Below are positions 1 through 8,475 of a DNA stretch of 64,000 nt, piece after piece. The translations under genes and the position numbers were made by a program. The stretch comes from CAVSRC01 sp963762605 (GTDB lineage: Bacteria; Pseudomonadota; Alphaproteobacteria; Rhizobiales; Kaistiaceae): assembly GCA_963762605.1 (NCBI GenBank), contig CAVXLJ010000026.1, positions 1 to 64,000 of the forward strand, in the 5' to 3' direction. The notes under the pieces are model-generated. The model had not been told where the DNA came from. It saw nothing but the letters and a program-made list of their open reading frames with translations, and made no database searches. Within the stretch, counting starts at the first letter, position 1. Each line of letters begins with the position of its first letter.

Positions 1-1
1 T

Positions 2-78
<77 letters not shown>

Positions 79-334
79 CACCGCGTGGCCGAAGCCACAG
101 GCTGGCTTGATAACCCAACGGCGGTCCCATAACAACAAGACTGCCGGTTCGCTCGGCGTCGGCGCAGCAGATTGCGGCATTGCCGTGTTCGTGGGCAATC
201 AACCTGGCGCTGTCTTGACGTGGGCGATTTTCCCGAATCAATGTAAGGCCTTGCACCGTCTGTCCGGTGCATACATGCAAGCGACGACCGCAGACTGTCG
301 ATTCTTGGACGCAAACGAGGAGGCGCCCTTGCCG

Positions 335-2209
335 ATGAGCCGTTCGGAGCCGCTTGCGCGGCGCCTGGGACCGGGCCTTGCCGCCCTGCTCCTTGCCGTG
401 ACCTTGAGTTCGCCGGCTTTCGCCTCGGAAGGCGCCATGCCGGCCCTGGTCCACGACATCGGCATCGGCCTGCTGCTCTCCGGCGTGCTGGCCATCGTCT
501 TTGCCCGCCTGCATCTGCCGGCGATAGCCGGCTATATCCTCGCCGGCGTCGTCGCCGGCCCGCTGGCCCTGGGCCTGGTCACCGACCCCGACAACATCAA
601 CACCATCGCCCAGCTCGGTTTTGTCCTCCTCCTGTTCGTCATCGGCCTGGAGATGGACGTCGGCAAGATCATCAAGAGCGGCCGCTCCATCCTGCTCACC
701 GGCATGATGTCCTATCCGTTGATCGCGATCTTCGGCTTCCTGGTCGCCCAGCTCCTTGTGCTCATCGGCTTCGGCGGCATCATCGGCCATGGCCTCGGCG
801 CCCTCTATGTCGGCGTCATCATCGGTGGCTCCTCCACCCTGCTCGTGATCAAGTTGTTCCAGGAGGCCTTCGAACTCGACACCGTGCCCGGCCGCACCGC
901 GCTCGGCCTGCTCGTCTTCGAGGACCTGTGGGCGATCGTCGTCATCATCCTGCAACCGAGCCTCAGGGAGCCGCATATCCTGCCGATCGTGGCGTCCTTC
1001 GTCGGCATCGGCCTGCTCGCCGTCATCGCCACCGTCGTCGCCCGCACCGTCATCCCCATCGGCTTCCGCTGGATCGCCAAGGTGCCGGAGATCATCCTGG
1101 TCGGCGCCATCTGCTGGTGCTTCGCCATCGTCTTCGCCGGCGCCAGCTTCGACGCACTCACCGAGAAGCTGTTCGGCGTCCAGATGCACCTCAACGTCGA
1201 ATCGGGCATGGGCGCGCTGATCGCCGGCGCCACCATCGCCAGCCATCCCTATTCCACCGAGATCGTCACCAAGGTCGGTGTGGTGAAGGACTTCTTCGTC
1301 ACCCTGTTTTTCGTCGGTCTCGGTCTCGGCATCCCCGAGCCGAGCGGGCCGGGGGTGCTGCTGCTCGCCGTCGCCATCGCCATCGCGGCCATCGCCGCCC
1401 GCCAGCTCATTCTGTTTCCGCTGCTCTATTTCAACGGCGTCGACCAGCGCAATGCCGAGGTCACCGCCGTGCGCATCGCCCAGATTTCCGAATTCAGCCT
1501 GGTCATCGCCTTTCTCGGCACCGATCTCGGCCATCTATCCAAGGACCTGTCGAGCGCCATCATCTTCGCCTTCGTGCTGACCGCGATCACCACCACGCCG
1601 CTCTACCGCTCCGCCTACAAAATCCACGCGCTTCTGGCGCCGGCGCTGCGGGCTCTGGGCTTCAGGGACCCGCCGGCTGCCGCAGCGGAAGAGGAGGACG
1701 AGTACCGCCTCGCCATCCTCGGTTTCCACCGCATCGCCTCGTCTCTGCTCTACGATATCGCCCGCGACGACCCCGATCTCGCCCACAAGACGCTGGTGGT
1801 CGATTTCAACGTCGCCCTGCACGACCGCATCCGTGCGGTCGGCGCGCACGTCAAGTACGGCGACCTCGCCAATCCGGAAACGCTGCATCATGCCGGCGTC
1901 GACAAGGCCGAGGTGGTGGTGCTGACCGTGCCGGACGATCTGTTGCGCGGCACCGACAACCGCAAGCTGGTTGAGAACGTGCGGCGCATCAATCCGCAGG
2001 CGATCATCATCGCCAATGCGGTTTCCTTCCCCGATTGCCAGGCGATCTACGAGGCCGGTGCTAACTATGTCTTCCTGTCGCGCCTCGATACGGCGCGCGA
2101 ACTCGGCACGGCGGTCGGCGAGGCGCTCAACGGCAACCTCGTGCCCTATCGCACGGCGCGCGAGACGGAGGACGGCAAGCCGTCCACCCGCCAGGAAGTG
2201 CTGCGCTGA
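335..2209 (+). CDS. Kef/YbaL-type cation:proton antiporter with degenerate TrkA-N domain
   Basis: Inner-membrane monovalent cation/H+ antiporter of the CPA2 (KefB/KefC/YbaL, RosB) family. After a signal-like hydrophobic N terminus ending near ASA residue 30, about twelve membrane segments fill residues 40-425, with family-typical stretches such as GLEMDVGKI and VFEDLWAIVV. A cytoplasmic TrkA-N-like domain follows from about residue 455. Its nucleotide loop reads ILGFHRIASSLL, so the usual GxGxxG glycines are largely missing and NAD binding is doubtful. ATG 335 lies 11 bases after GAGGAGG; TTG 329, in frame and 5 bases after it, is an equally good start. It stands alone on the plus strand. Ion specificity (K+ or Na+) cannot be read from the sequence. 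Confidence 0.9.
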   Translation: MSRSEPLARRLGPGLAALLLAVTLSSPAFASEGAMPALVHDIGIGLLLSGVLAIVFARLHLPAIAGYILAGVVAGPLALGLVTDPDNINTIAQLGFVLLLFVIGLEMDVGKIIKSGRSILLTGMMSYPLIAIFGFLVAQLLVLIGFGGIIGHGLGALYVGVIIGGSSTLLVIKLFQEAFELDTVPGRTALGLLVFEDLWAIVVIILQPSLREPHILPIVASFVGIGLLAVIATVVARTVIPIGFRWIAKVPEIILVGAICWCFAIVFAGASFDALTEKLFGVQMHLNVESGMGALIAGATIASHPYSTEIVTKVGVVKDFFVTLFFVGLGLGIPEPSGPGVLLLAVAIAIAAIAARQLILFPLLYFNGVDQRNAEVTAVRIAQISEFSLVIAFLGTDLGHLSKDLSSAIIFAFVLTAITTTPLYRSAYKIHALLAPALRALGFRDPPAAAAEEEDEYRLAILGFHRIASSLLYDIARDDPDLAHKTLVVDFNVALHDRIRAVGAHVKYGDLANPETLHHAGVDKAEVVVLTVPDDLLRGTDNRKLVENVRRINPQAIIIANAVSFPDCQAIYEAGANYVFLSRLDTARELGTAVGEALNGNLVPYRTARETEDGKPSTRQEVLR

Positions 2210-2229
2210 GGCAGGCGGCCGGCGAAGGA

Positions 2230-3021
2230 TTACGGCATCAGCTGGCCGCCATTCACCTCGATCACCTGGCCGACGACGAAGCCGGAGAGCATGGGCGAGG
2301 CCAGGAACAGGTAGGCGCCGACGCAATCCTCCGCCACACCGTGGCGTCCCTGCGGGATCGCGGCGAGCGACGCCGCCATCTGCTCGCTCGTCGAATAGCG
2401 TTCGTGGAAGGCGGTGAGGATGGTCCCGGGCGACACCGCATTGACGCGGATGCCGCTGCCGATCAGCTCCTTGGCCATGCCGCGCGTCGCCGTGGAGACA
2501 AAGGCTTTCGCCGCGCCATAGGGGCCGGCGCCGCCGCTGCCGCCGCTGCGCGCCGCAATCGAGGTGGTGTTGATGATGAAACCGCCGCCGGCCTTTTTGA
2601 GCCACGGGATGGCGGCACGGCTGGCCATCACCAGCGAGCGGGCGTTGAGGTCCAGGACCTTGTCGTAGAACTCGTCGGTCACATCGGCATAGGCCATGCG
2701 TCCGACCATATGGCCGGCATTGTTGATGAGCCCGTCGAGGCCGCCGAAGTGGCTGGCCGATTCCTCGACGATGCGGGTGCAGTTGGCCGTGGCCGTCACG
2801 TCGCCGCGCACCAGGAAGACGTCGCCGCCGGCATCGGCGATGTCCTTGGCCACCGTCTCGGCCGCATCGACGCTCGAATTGTAGTGCAGCGCCACCCGCG
2901 ACCCCTGGGCGGCAAAGGCGCGCGCCAGCGCCGCGCCGATGCCGGTCGAGGCGCCGGTGATGAGCACCGCCTTGCCGGCGAGGTCGGGGATGGTGAGACG
3001 AACCGGCGCCGGATCGGTCAT
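2230..3021 (-). CDS. SDR family oxidoreductase
   Basis: Classical short-chain dehydrogenase/reductase of 263 residues, the usual family length. The dinucleotide-binding motif TGASTGIG lies at residues 22-29, NNAG at 100-103, and the catalytic set is Ser154, Tyr168 and Lys172 (YGAAK). The C-terminal GQVIEVNGGQLMP is typical of FabG-like members. It should act in the cytoplasm with NAD(P)H; the substrate is unknown. It ends 20 bases from the convergent antiporter gene. The nfrB gene follows on the same strand with no clear terminator in the 79-base gap, but nothing functional links the two. Confidence 0.9.
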   Translation of the reverse strand: MTDPAPVRLTIPDLAGKAVLITGASTGIGAALARAFAAQGSRVALHYNSSVDAAETVAKDIADAGGDVFLVRGDVTATANCTRIVEESASHFGGLDGLINNAGHMVGRMAYADVTDEFYDKVLDLNARSLVMASRAAIPWLKKAGGGFIINTTSIAARSGGSGGAGPYGAAKAFVSTATRGMAKELIGSGIRVNAVSPGTILTAFHERYSTSEQMAASLAAIPQGRHGVAEDCVGAYLFLASPMLSGFVVGQVIEVNGGQLMP

Positions 3022-3100
3022 GGCATGCTCCTGTCAGGTTCGGCCGGGACCTTATGCCCAAGCCGGCCTGCTGCCAATGCGCCGCGCCCTGCCTGCCGGA

Positions 3101-5014
3101 TCAGGTGATCGTGGGCATTCTGCTGTGATGCATCGCGATGACATATTCCAGCCCGGCGGCGATCTCCTCTTCGGTCGCGATCTGCTGGATCAGGTTGCGC
3201 CCCAGAACCTGCTGCACAGCCGTCAGGTCCTGCTCGGCGAGCGGCTTCTGTACGGCAACCACAGGACGGCCGTCGCTCACGTCGATGACGATCGCAGACA
3301 GGCGCCGGCAGATATCGGCCGGCAGGCGGTCGGCAACGCGGCTGAATGCCGCGAAGGTCGGCGCGGCGCGTGCAATGCCCGCCTGATAGGCAATCGCATC
3401 GGCGAGCGTCTCTTCGTTGATCCAGCCGCGTGAAAGCAGGACGTGGCCAAGCGGCTTGGCGGTCGATGCCTGCTCGGCCAGCGCCTCTGTCAGCTTGGCA
3501 TCGTCGATGGCCTGCCACATGGTCAGCAGTTCGCCCAGCCGGTGGCGCTGGATATCCCGCTTCAGCGGTTCGGGGAAGTCGTGGGCGGTCTTGTCCCAGG
3601 TCAGGCGCTTGCCGAGGAAGACATGCCCCAGGAACAGGCGCCAGGCGCGTAGCACCGAGGCGAAGGTGATGAAGTTGTTCACCACCATGCGCGGAATGCT
3701 CAGCAAGGCATGGTCGAAGCCGTAGATCTGATTGACGAAATACACGCGCTGGGCAATGCGCCACAGGACCAGCACCAGATTGGCGAACAGCAGCCACTGC
3801 GCGATCGGCGAGGCGAAGATCGTCGACGTTATGCGCCAGTGGGCAAACCACGCGCCGCCCCACAGCCAATAGGCCGCCAGGATGCCAAAGACCACATAGG
3901 CGGCCATGGCAACGAAGGGCGTGAAGATGACCTTGCGATCGCGATAGAGCAGGAAGCGGGCTTCGGCATAGCCCGTCCATCCGATCTGCTGCCAACCCTG
4001 GAAGCTGATGCCGAGCGCCCAGCGCGCTCGTTGACGATAGGCGGCGCGGAAACGGTTGGGGAAATATTCGCGCACGCACAGCGGCATGGTGAGCACGCGC
4101 TGATTGGTACGCCCCCAGCCGAACCAGGTGCGCCTGGTTATCAGAAACTGGACGTCAAAGCGGGCGAAGATCGACTTCATGCCGCGCCCCCCGAGGCGCG
4201 TGCCGATGTCGTAGTCCTCGGCCAGGCTCTCGACATTGAACGGTTGGTTGTCCGTCTCCTCGCAGAGCGCCGTCAGCGCCTTGCGCGAGAAGCAGGTTCC
4301 CACCCCCGCCGACGGCACGACGCCGGAGATGAACTCGCGCACGACGAGATCCTTGGCGTGCCACTCGGCGAATTCGTCCATATAGGTGCCGGCGACCAGC
4401 TCAAGATAGTCGCGTTCGAGCGAGGCGACCGGAATCTGGATCAGGTCCATCCGCGGCATCAGATAGTTGAAGTATTTCAGCTCGATCGGATGCAGCACGT
4501 CCTCGCTGTCGTGCATGACGATGCCGGCGAAGGTGATTCCCGCCCGCCGCTCGTGATCGAGCAGGGCCTGGATGACGGCGTTGAGGCAGTCGGCCTTGCA
4601 GGTCGGACCGGGATGGGCGACCTCCACCCGCCGCACCTGGGGAAAACGCCGGCACACGCGGTCGACCTCGGCGATCGTCCCGGGATCATTGGGATAGGTG
4701 CCGATGAACAGCACATAGCTGCCATATTCGACCGTGCTGACCAGGTTCTCGATCATCACCGCGATGACGTCCGACTCGTGCCAGGCCGGCACGATGATCG
4801 CCATCGGCTTCTCCGGCGCGGCGCGCAGCTGCTCGGTGGTCAGCGGCTTGTACCAGCGCTTGGCGAGATAGGCGCGGATCGCCCGTCGGACCCAATAGAT
4901 GAAGTCGACCAGCAGGTCGTCGGCGCTCGTCACCAGAATGAGCGCGGCAAGTATCACCGTGACGATCGCGACGCTGTCGAGGAAGATGAATGATTCCGGC
5001 AGGTGCGGGGACAT
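3101..5014 (-). CDS. nfrB: NfrB-like c-di-GMP-binding inner-membrane glycosyltransferase
   Basis: Processive family-2 glycosyltransferase with membrane segments (residues about 10-30 and several between 350 and 460), matching the architecture of NfrB, the E. coli phage N4 adsorption protein B. The GT core starts with MAIIVPAWHE near residue 72, then HDSED near 168, AEDYDIGTRL and RQRARWALG. The C terminus (from about residue 492) is an MshEN domain: two consecutive 24-residue motifs, the first beginning RLGELLTMWQAI and ending LAEQ, the second beginning PLGHVLLSRGWI and ending IAYQ. These motifs bind c-di-GMP in MshE and NfrB. It lies 6 bases downstream of wecB, the enzyme that makes UDP-ManNAc, so one operon is clear. 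ATG 5014 is chosen; GTG 5017 is possible. No outer-membrane NfrA partner is in the window. Confidence 0.86.
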   Translation of the reverse strand: MSPHLPESFIFLDSVAIVTVILAALILVTSADDLLVDFIYWVRRAIRAYLAKRWYKPLTTEQLRAAPEKPMAIIVPAWHESDVIAVMIENLVSTVEYGSYVLFIGTYPNDPGTIAEVDRVCRRFPQVRRVEVAHPGPTCKADCLNAVIQALLDHERRAGITFAGIVMHDSEDVLHPIELKYFNYLMPRMDLIQIPVASLERDYLELVAGTYMDEFAEWHAKDLVVREFISGVVPSAGVGTCFSRKALTALCEETDNQPFNVESLAEDYDIGTRLGGRGMKSIFARFDVQFLITRRTWFGWGRTNQRVLTMPLCVREYFPNRFRAAYRQRARWALGISFQGWQQIGWTGYAEARFLLYRDRKVIFTPFVAMAAYVVFGILAAYWLWGGAWFAHWRITSTIFASPIAQWLLFANLVLVLWRIAQRVYFVNQIYGFDHALLSIPRMVVNNFITFASVLRAWRLFLGHVFLGKRLTWDKTAHDFPEPLKRDIQRHRLGELLTMWQAIDDAKLTEALAEQASTAKPLGHVLLSRGWINEETLADAIAYQAGIARAAPTFAAFSRVADRLPADICRRLSAIVIDVSDGRPVVAVQKPLAEQDLTAVQQVLGRNLIQQIATEEEIAAGLEYVIAMHHSRMPTIT

Positions 5015-5020
5015 CACGGC

Positions 5021-6196
5021 CTACCCGGCAAGCCCGATCGGCTCGCGCCGCGGCGAGCGCATGGACGACCGGAACTCGTCGACCGGGCGGCCGAGCAGGC
5101 AGTCGACGATGCGCTCGGCCGCGTGGCCGTCGCCATAGGGGTTGTCGCGCGCTGCGAAACGGTGTCGTGCCTGATCGGAATCGAGCAGTTCGCTGGCCGC
5201 GGCAACGATGCTGTCGGCGTCGGTGCCGACCAGCGCGACCGTGCCCGCTTCGAGCGCCTCCGGGCGCTCGGTCACCTCGCGCATCACAAGCACAGGCTTG
5301 CCCAGCGACGGCGCTTCCTCCTGCACCCCGCCCGAATCGGTGAGGATCACGTCGGCGCGGGTCATCAGATAAACAAAGTGCCCGTAGTCGAGCGGCGCCA
5401 CCAGATGCACATTGGCGCGCTCGCCGAGGCGCGCATGAACCACCTCGTGGACGTTGGGATTGAGGTGGACCGGAAAGACGACTTCCACGTCGCGCCGCTC
5501 CGCCAGGCGGCCGATGGCATCGCAGATTGCGGAGAAGCCGGCGCCGAAATTCTCGCGGCGGTGTCCGGTGACCAGGATGAGACGACGCTCCGGCGTGAGC
5601 CGCGGCAGGTCGGCGGCAAAACGCTCTCTCAGTCGCACGTCGCCCTCGATGCGCGCGACCGTCGCCATCAGTGCGTCGATCACGGTGTTGCCGGTCACCA
5701 CGATGCGGCCGTTCAGCCGCTCTGCCGCGAGGTTGGTGCGGCAGCGCGCAGTCGGTGCGAACAGCGTGTCGCTGACGACATCGACGACCCGCCGGTTCAT
5801 CTCCTCCGGCCACGGCCGCGATACGTCGTAGGTACGCAGACCGGCTTCGACATGACCGACCGGGATCTGCCGGTGGAAGGCGGCCAGCGCCGTTACCATC
5901 GCGGTGGTGGTGTCGCCGTGGACCAGGACACGATCGGGGCGGAAATAAGCGAGGATCGGATCGAGACGGGCAAGCAGTCGTTCGCTCAGCTGATTGAGCG
6001 TCTGATTCGCCGTCATGACCGCAAGATTGCGGTCGGGCACGATGGCGAACAGGCCGAGCACCTGTTTCAACATGGCGTCATGCTGACCGGTGACGACGAT
6101 GCGGGAATCGATCTCCGGCGCAGCGGCAAGAGCTTGCACTACTGGCGCCATCTTTATTGCTTCAGGTCTGGTGCCAAATACGGATAAAACACGCAA
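5021..6196 (-). CDS. wecB: UDP-N-acetylglucosamine 2-epimerase (non-hydrolysing)
   Basis: Converts UDP-GlcNAc to UDP-ManNAc in the cytoplasm. All family hallmarks are present in 391 residues: N-terminal GTRPEAIKMAPV, VTGQHDAML, HVEAGLRTYD, TGHRRENFG, and the C-terminal TDSGGVQEEAPSLGKPV followed by RPEALEAGT. The start is a TTG: the preceding ATG at 6201 is out of frame, TTG 6196 gives the conserved MRVLSVFGTRPEA, and TAAGG lies about 9 bases upstream. It is the first gene of a two-gene operon with nfrB and is transcribed divergently from the GNAT gene across an unusually AT-rich 217-base gap. Context indicates that the UDP-ManNAc is used by the neighbouring glycosyltransferase. Confidence 0.95.
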   Translation of the reverse strand: MRVLSVFGTRPEAIKMAPVVQALAAAPEIDSRIVVTGQHDAMLKQVLGLFAIVPDRNLAVMTANQTLNQLSERLLARLDPILAYFRPDRVLVHGDTTTAMVTALAAFHRQIPVGHVEAGLRTYDVSRPWPEEMNRRVVDVVSDTLFAPTARCRTNLAAERLNGRIVVTGNTVIDALMATVARIEGDVRLRERFAADLPRLTPERRLILVTGHRRENFGAGFSAICDAIGRLAERRDVEVVFPVHLNPNVHEVVHARLGERANVHLVAPLDYGHFVYLMTRADVILTDSGGVQEEAPSLGKPVLVMREVTERPEALEAGTVALVGTDADSIVAAASELLDSDQARHRFAARDNPYGDGHAAERIVDCLLGRPVDEFRSSMRSPRREPIGLAG

Positions 6197-6413
6197 TTCA
6201 TGGTGCCTTAACGTCGATGCGCGGCCTTTGTTATTTCACAGAACTATGAAAGAATAAGAAAAATAGTTACATGAAATGCATTATATTTGTATTTTATTTA
6301 CCAAGGACCGTGTCGCAACCGGGCGATGCGCCATGAACAGCGATCCTTGAGTTTCGACGGGAATCGGCGTCAGATCACCCACCCTGACACCTTTGGCTGC
6401 TTCCAGCCCTCTG

Positions 6414-6914
6414 ATGCCGCTTACCATCCGCGAAGGGAAACTTGCCGATCTCGCCGCCCTTTGCGAGATCGAGACCCGTTCCTTTGCCGCCGACCGCCTG
6501 TCGCGGCGGAGCTTCCGCCGGCTGATCGGCCGCCCCACGGCGCACCTGCGCGTGGCCGCTGCGGATGGCGCGGTCGTCGGCTACCACCTCGTGCTGACAC
6601 GATCCGGCGGCACGGTAGCCCGGCTTTATTCGATCGCCGTCGCTGCCGTCGCCCGCGGTCAGGGTGTCGGCGAAAGGCTGCTTGCCGACGCGGAGCGCCA
6701 GGCCAGCCGGTCGGGCGCGGCCGTGCTGCGTCTCGAAGTCCGTTCCGACAATAGCGGGGCGATCCACCTTTACGAACGACGCGGCTACGCGCCGATCGGC
6801 ACCTACCCGGATTATTATGCCGACGGCGGCGATGCGCTCCGCTATCAGAAGACGCTCGGCCGGGCAGTGCGTCGAGCTGCCGGTTCCGCAATACGAGGCA
6901 CAGTCCATGGCTGA
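6414..6914 (+). CDS. GNAT family N-acetyltransferase (RimI-like)
   Basis: Acetyl-CoA-dependent N-acetyltransferase of 166 residues. The acetyl-CoA motif A reads VARGQGVGERLL, preceded by the typical beta strand LYSIAVAA and followed by RLEVRSDNSGAIHLYERRGY, the usual motif B. ATG 6414 (MPLTIREG) is preferred over the in-frame TTG 6393 because homologues begin at this strand. The stop overlaps the start of the ATP-grasp gene by 8 bases, so the two proteins are translationally coupled. Such GNAT plus RLAN/RimK pairs are known from genome-context surveys of amidoligase systems. The likely role is acetylation of an amino acid or of a peptide made by the partner, but the substrate is not shown. 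Confidence 0.88.
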   Translation: MPLTIREGKLADLAALCEIETRSFAADRLSRRSFRRLIGRPTAHLRVAAADGAVVGYHLVLTRSGGTVARLYSIAVAAVARGQGVGERLLADAERQASRSGAAVLRLEVRSDNSGAIHLYERRGYAPIGTYPDYYADGGDALRYQKTLGRAVRRAAGSAIRGTVHG

Positions 6915-8367
6915 TTGGGTGATCCTGGTCGATTCGCCGAAGGATTTTCCGAACGCCGATACGCCGCACAAGGTCATCACGACGAGGGATTATCTGGCGC
7001 GGACCAACCTCTTTTCCGGGGCGCGGCCGAAGATCATCAATCTGTCGCGCTCCTTCAGCTATCAGACGCGCGGCTACTATTGCTCGTTGCTGGCCGCGGC
7101 CCGCGGCCACCGCGTCATCCCCTCGGTCGAGACGATCATCGATCTCGGCGCCCGCCAGCTTTACGCACAGGCGCTGCCCGAACTCGACGATTCGCTGGTG
7201 AAGACGCTGGCCGGCGCCGCGGACAAGACCGCGCCTGCCCGCATCCTGGCCTATTTCGGCGAAGTCGAGGATCACCGTTTCGACAGGTTCGGCCGGCTTC
7301 TCTTCGACTGGTTCCGCTGCCCGGTGCTCGAGGTGACCATCGAGACCGGCAACGGCCGGCCGCAGATTCGCCGCCTTGCGCCGGTGCCGGTCACCAAGCT
7401 GAGCGCAAGCGAACTGGCCTTCTTCCATGGCGCGCTGCACATCCACACCACCCGTCAATGGCGCTCGAAGAAGGACCGCGCCGCGCCGCGCTATTCCCTC
7501 GCGGTGCTTTACGACCCCAAGGAGACCATGCCGCCGTCAAGCCGTGCCACCATCAAGCACTGGGTGCGGGTGGCCGAGAAGCTGGGCGTCGAGGTCGAGC
7601 CGATTACCCGCCGCGACCTGGCGCGGCTGGCCGAGTACGACGCGCTCTTCATCCGCGAGACCACCTCGATCGACAATCACACCTATCGCTTCGCCCGCCG
7701 TGCCGTGCAGGAAGGCATGCCGGTCATCGACGATCCCATCTCGATGATCCGCTGCACCAACAAGATCTACCTGCACGAGCTTCTGACCGGAAACGGCCTG
7801 GCTGTGCCGCCGACCGTCATTGTCGGCGGCATGCACGATCTCGTCCGCGCCGCCGATACGCTCGGCTTCCCGATGGTGCTGAAGATCCCCAATTCGTCCT
7901 TCTCGCGCGGTGTCAAGAAGGTCGCCAACGAGCAGGAACTCGCCGCACTCGCCAAGGAGTGGTTCGAGGACACTGACATGCTGCTCGCCCAGGCCTTCAT
8001 GCCCACCTCCTTCGACTGGCGCGTCGGCGTGCTCGGTGGCAAGGCGCTGTTCGTCAGCCAGTACATGATGGCCAAGAACCATTGGCAGATTGTCCGCTAC
8101 GGCGCCGACGGCAAAGGCGATGAAGGCCGCTTCCACACGCCCTCGCTGAGCGAGGCGCCGCCGAACGTGATCGACACGGGCCTGCGCGCCGCGCAACTCA
8201 TCGGCGACGGGCTCTATGGCGTCGACCTCAAGGAGACGCCGGACGGCATCTTCGTCGTCGAGATCAACGACAACCCCAACATCGATCACGGCATCGAGGA
8301 CAAGGCCGAGAAGGACCAGGTGTGGATCGAACTTACCCGCTGGTTCATCGACCGCATCGAACGCTGA
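6907..8367 (+). CDS. RimK-like ATP-grasp ligase with N-terminal RLAN domain
   Basis: Predicted ATP-dependent carboxylate-amine ligase of 486 residues. The first 170 or so residues match the RLAN domain (VILVDSPKDFPN, NLSRSFSYQTRGYY) that precedes some RimK-type ligases. The ATP-grasp fold follows: SMIRCTNKIYLHELL, FPMVLKIPNSSFSRGVKKV with the ATP-binding lysine, and the Mg-binding end GVDLKETPDGIFVVEINDNPNIDHG. ATG 6907 overlaps the GNAT stop. The RimK group adds Glu or related residues to amino groups, so the pair probably builds a small acylated peptide-like metabolite. An MFS exporter follows 108 bases downstream. It lacks the asparagine-synthetase neighbour of NAGGN osmolyte loci, so another product is likely. 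Confidence 0.88.
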   Translation: MADWVILVDSPKDFPNADTPHKVITTRDYLARTNLFSGARPKIINLSRSFSYQTRGYYCSLLAAARGHRVIPSVETIIDLGARQLYAQALPELDDSLVKTLAGAADKTAPARILAYFGEVEDHRFDRFGRLLFDWFRCPVLEVTIETGNGRPQIRRLAPVPVTKLSASELAFFHGALHIHTTRQWRSKKDRAAPRYSLAVLYDPKETMPPSSRATIKHWVRVAEKLGVEVEPITRRDLARLAEYDALFIRETTSIDNHTYRFARRAVQEGMPVIDDPISMIRCTNKIYLHELLTGNGLAVPPTVIVGGMHDLVRAADTLGFPMVLKIPNSSFSRGVKKVANEQELAALAKEWFEDTDMLLAQAFMPTSFDWRVGVLGGKALFVSQYMMAKNHWQIVRYGADGKGDEGRFHTPSLSEAPPNVIDTGLRAAQLIGDGLYGVDLKETPDGIFVVEINDNPNIDHGIEDKAEKDQVWIELTRWFIDRIER

Positions 8368-8475
8368 CCCCGACGCCGGGTCGTCGCGTCGCGCCCGAGG
8401 CCGCCTCGCTTCCTCGCATGGCGCCGATCGCGTAAACCGAGCGCCTCGTTCCGCCAGCCGATTGCCAAGGAAACC

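Noticed and set aside
6197..6413. AT-rich stretch as a mobile-element trace
   Set aside because: No inverted ends, target duplication or transposase fragment; it is better explained as the divergent promoter region of wecB and the GNAT gene.
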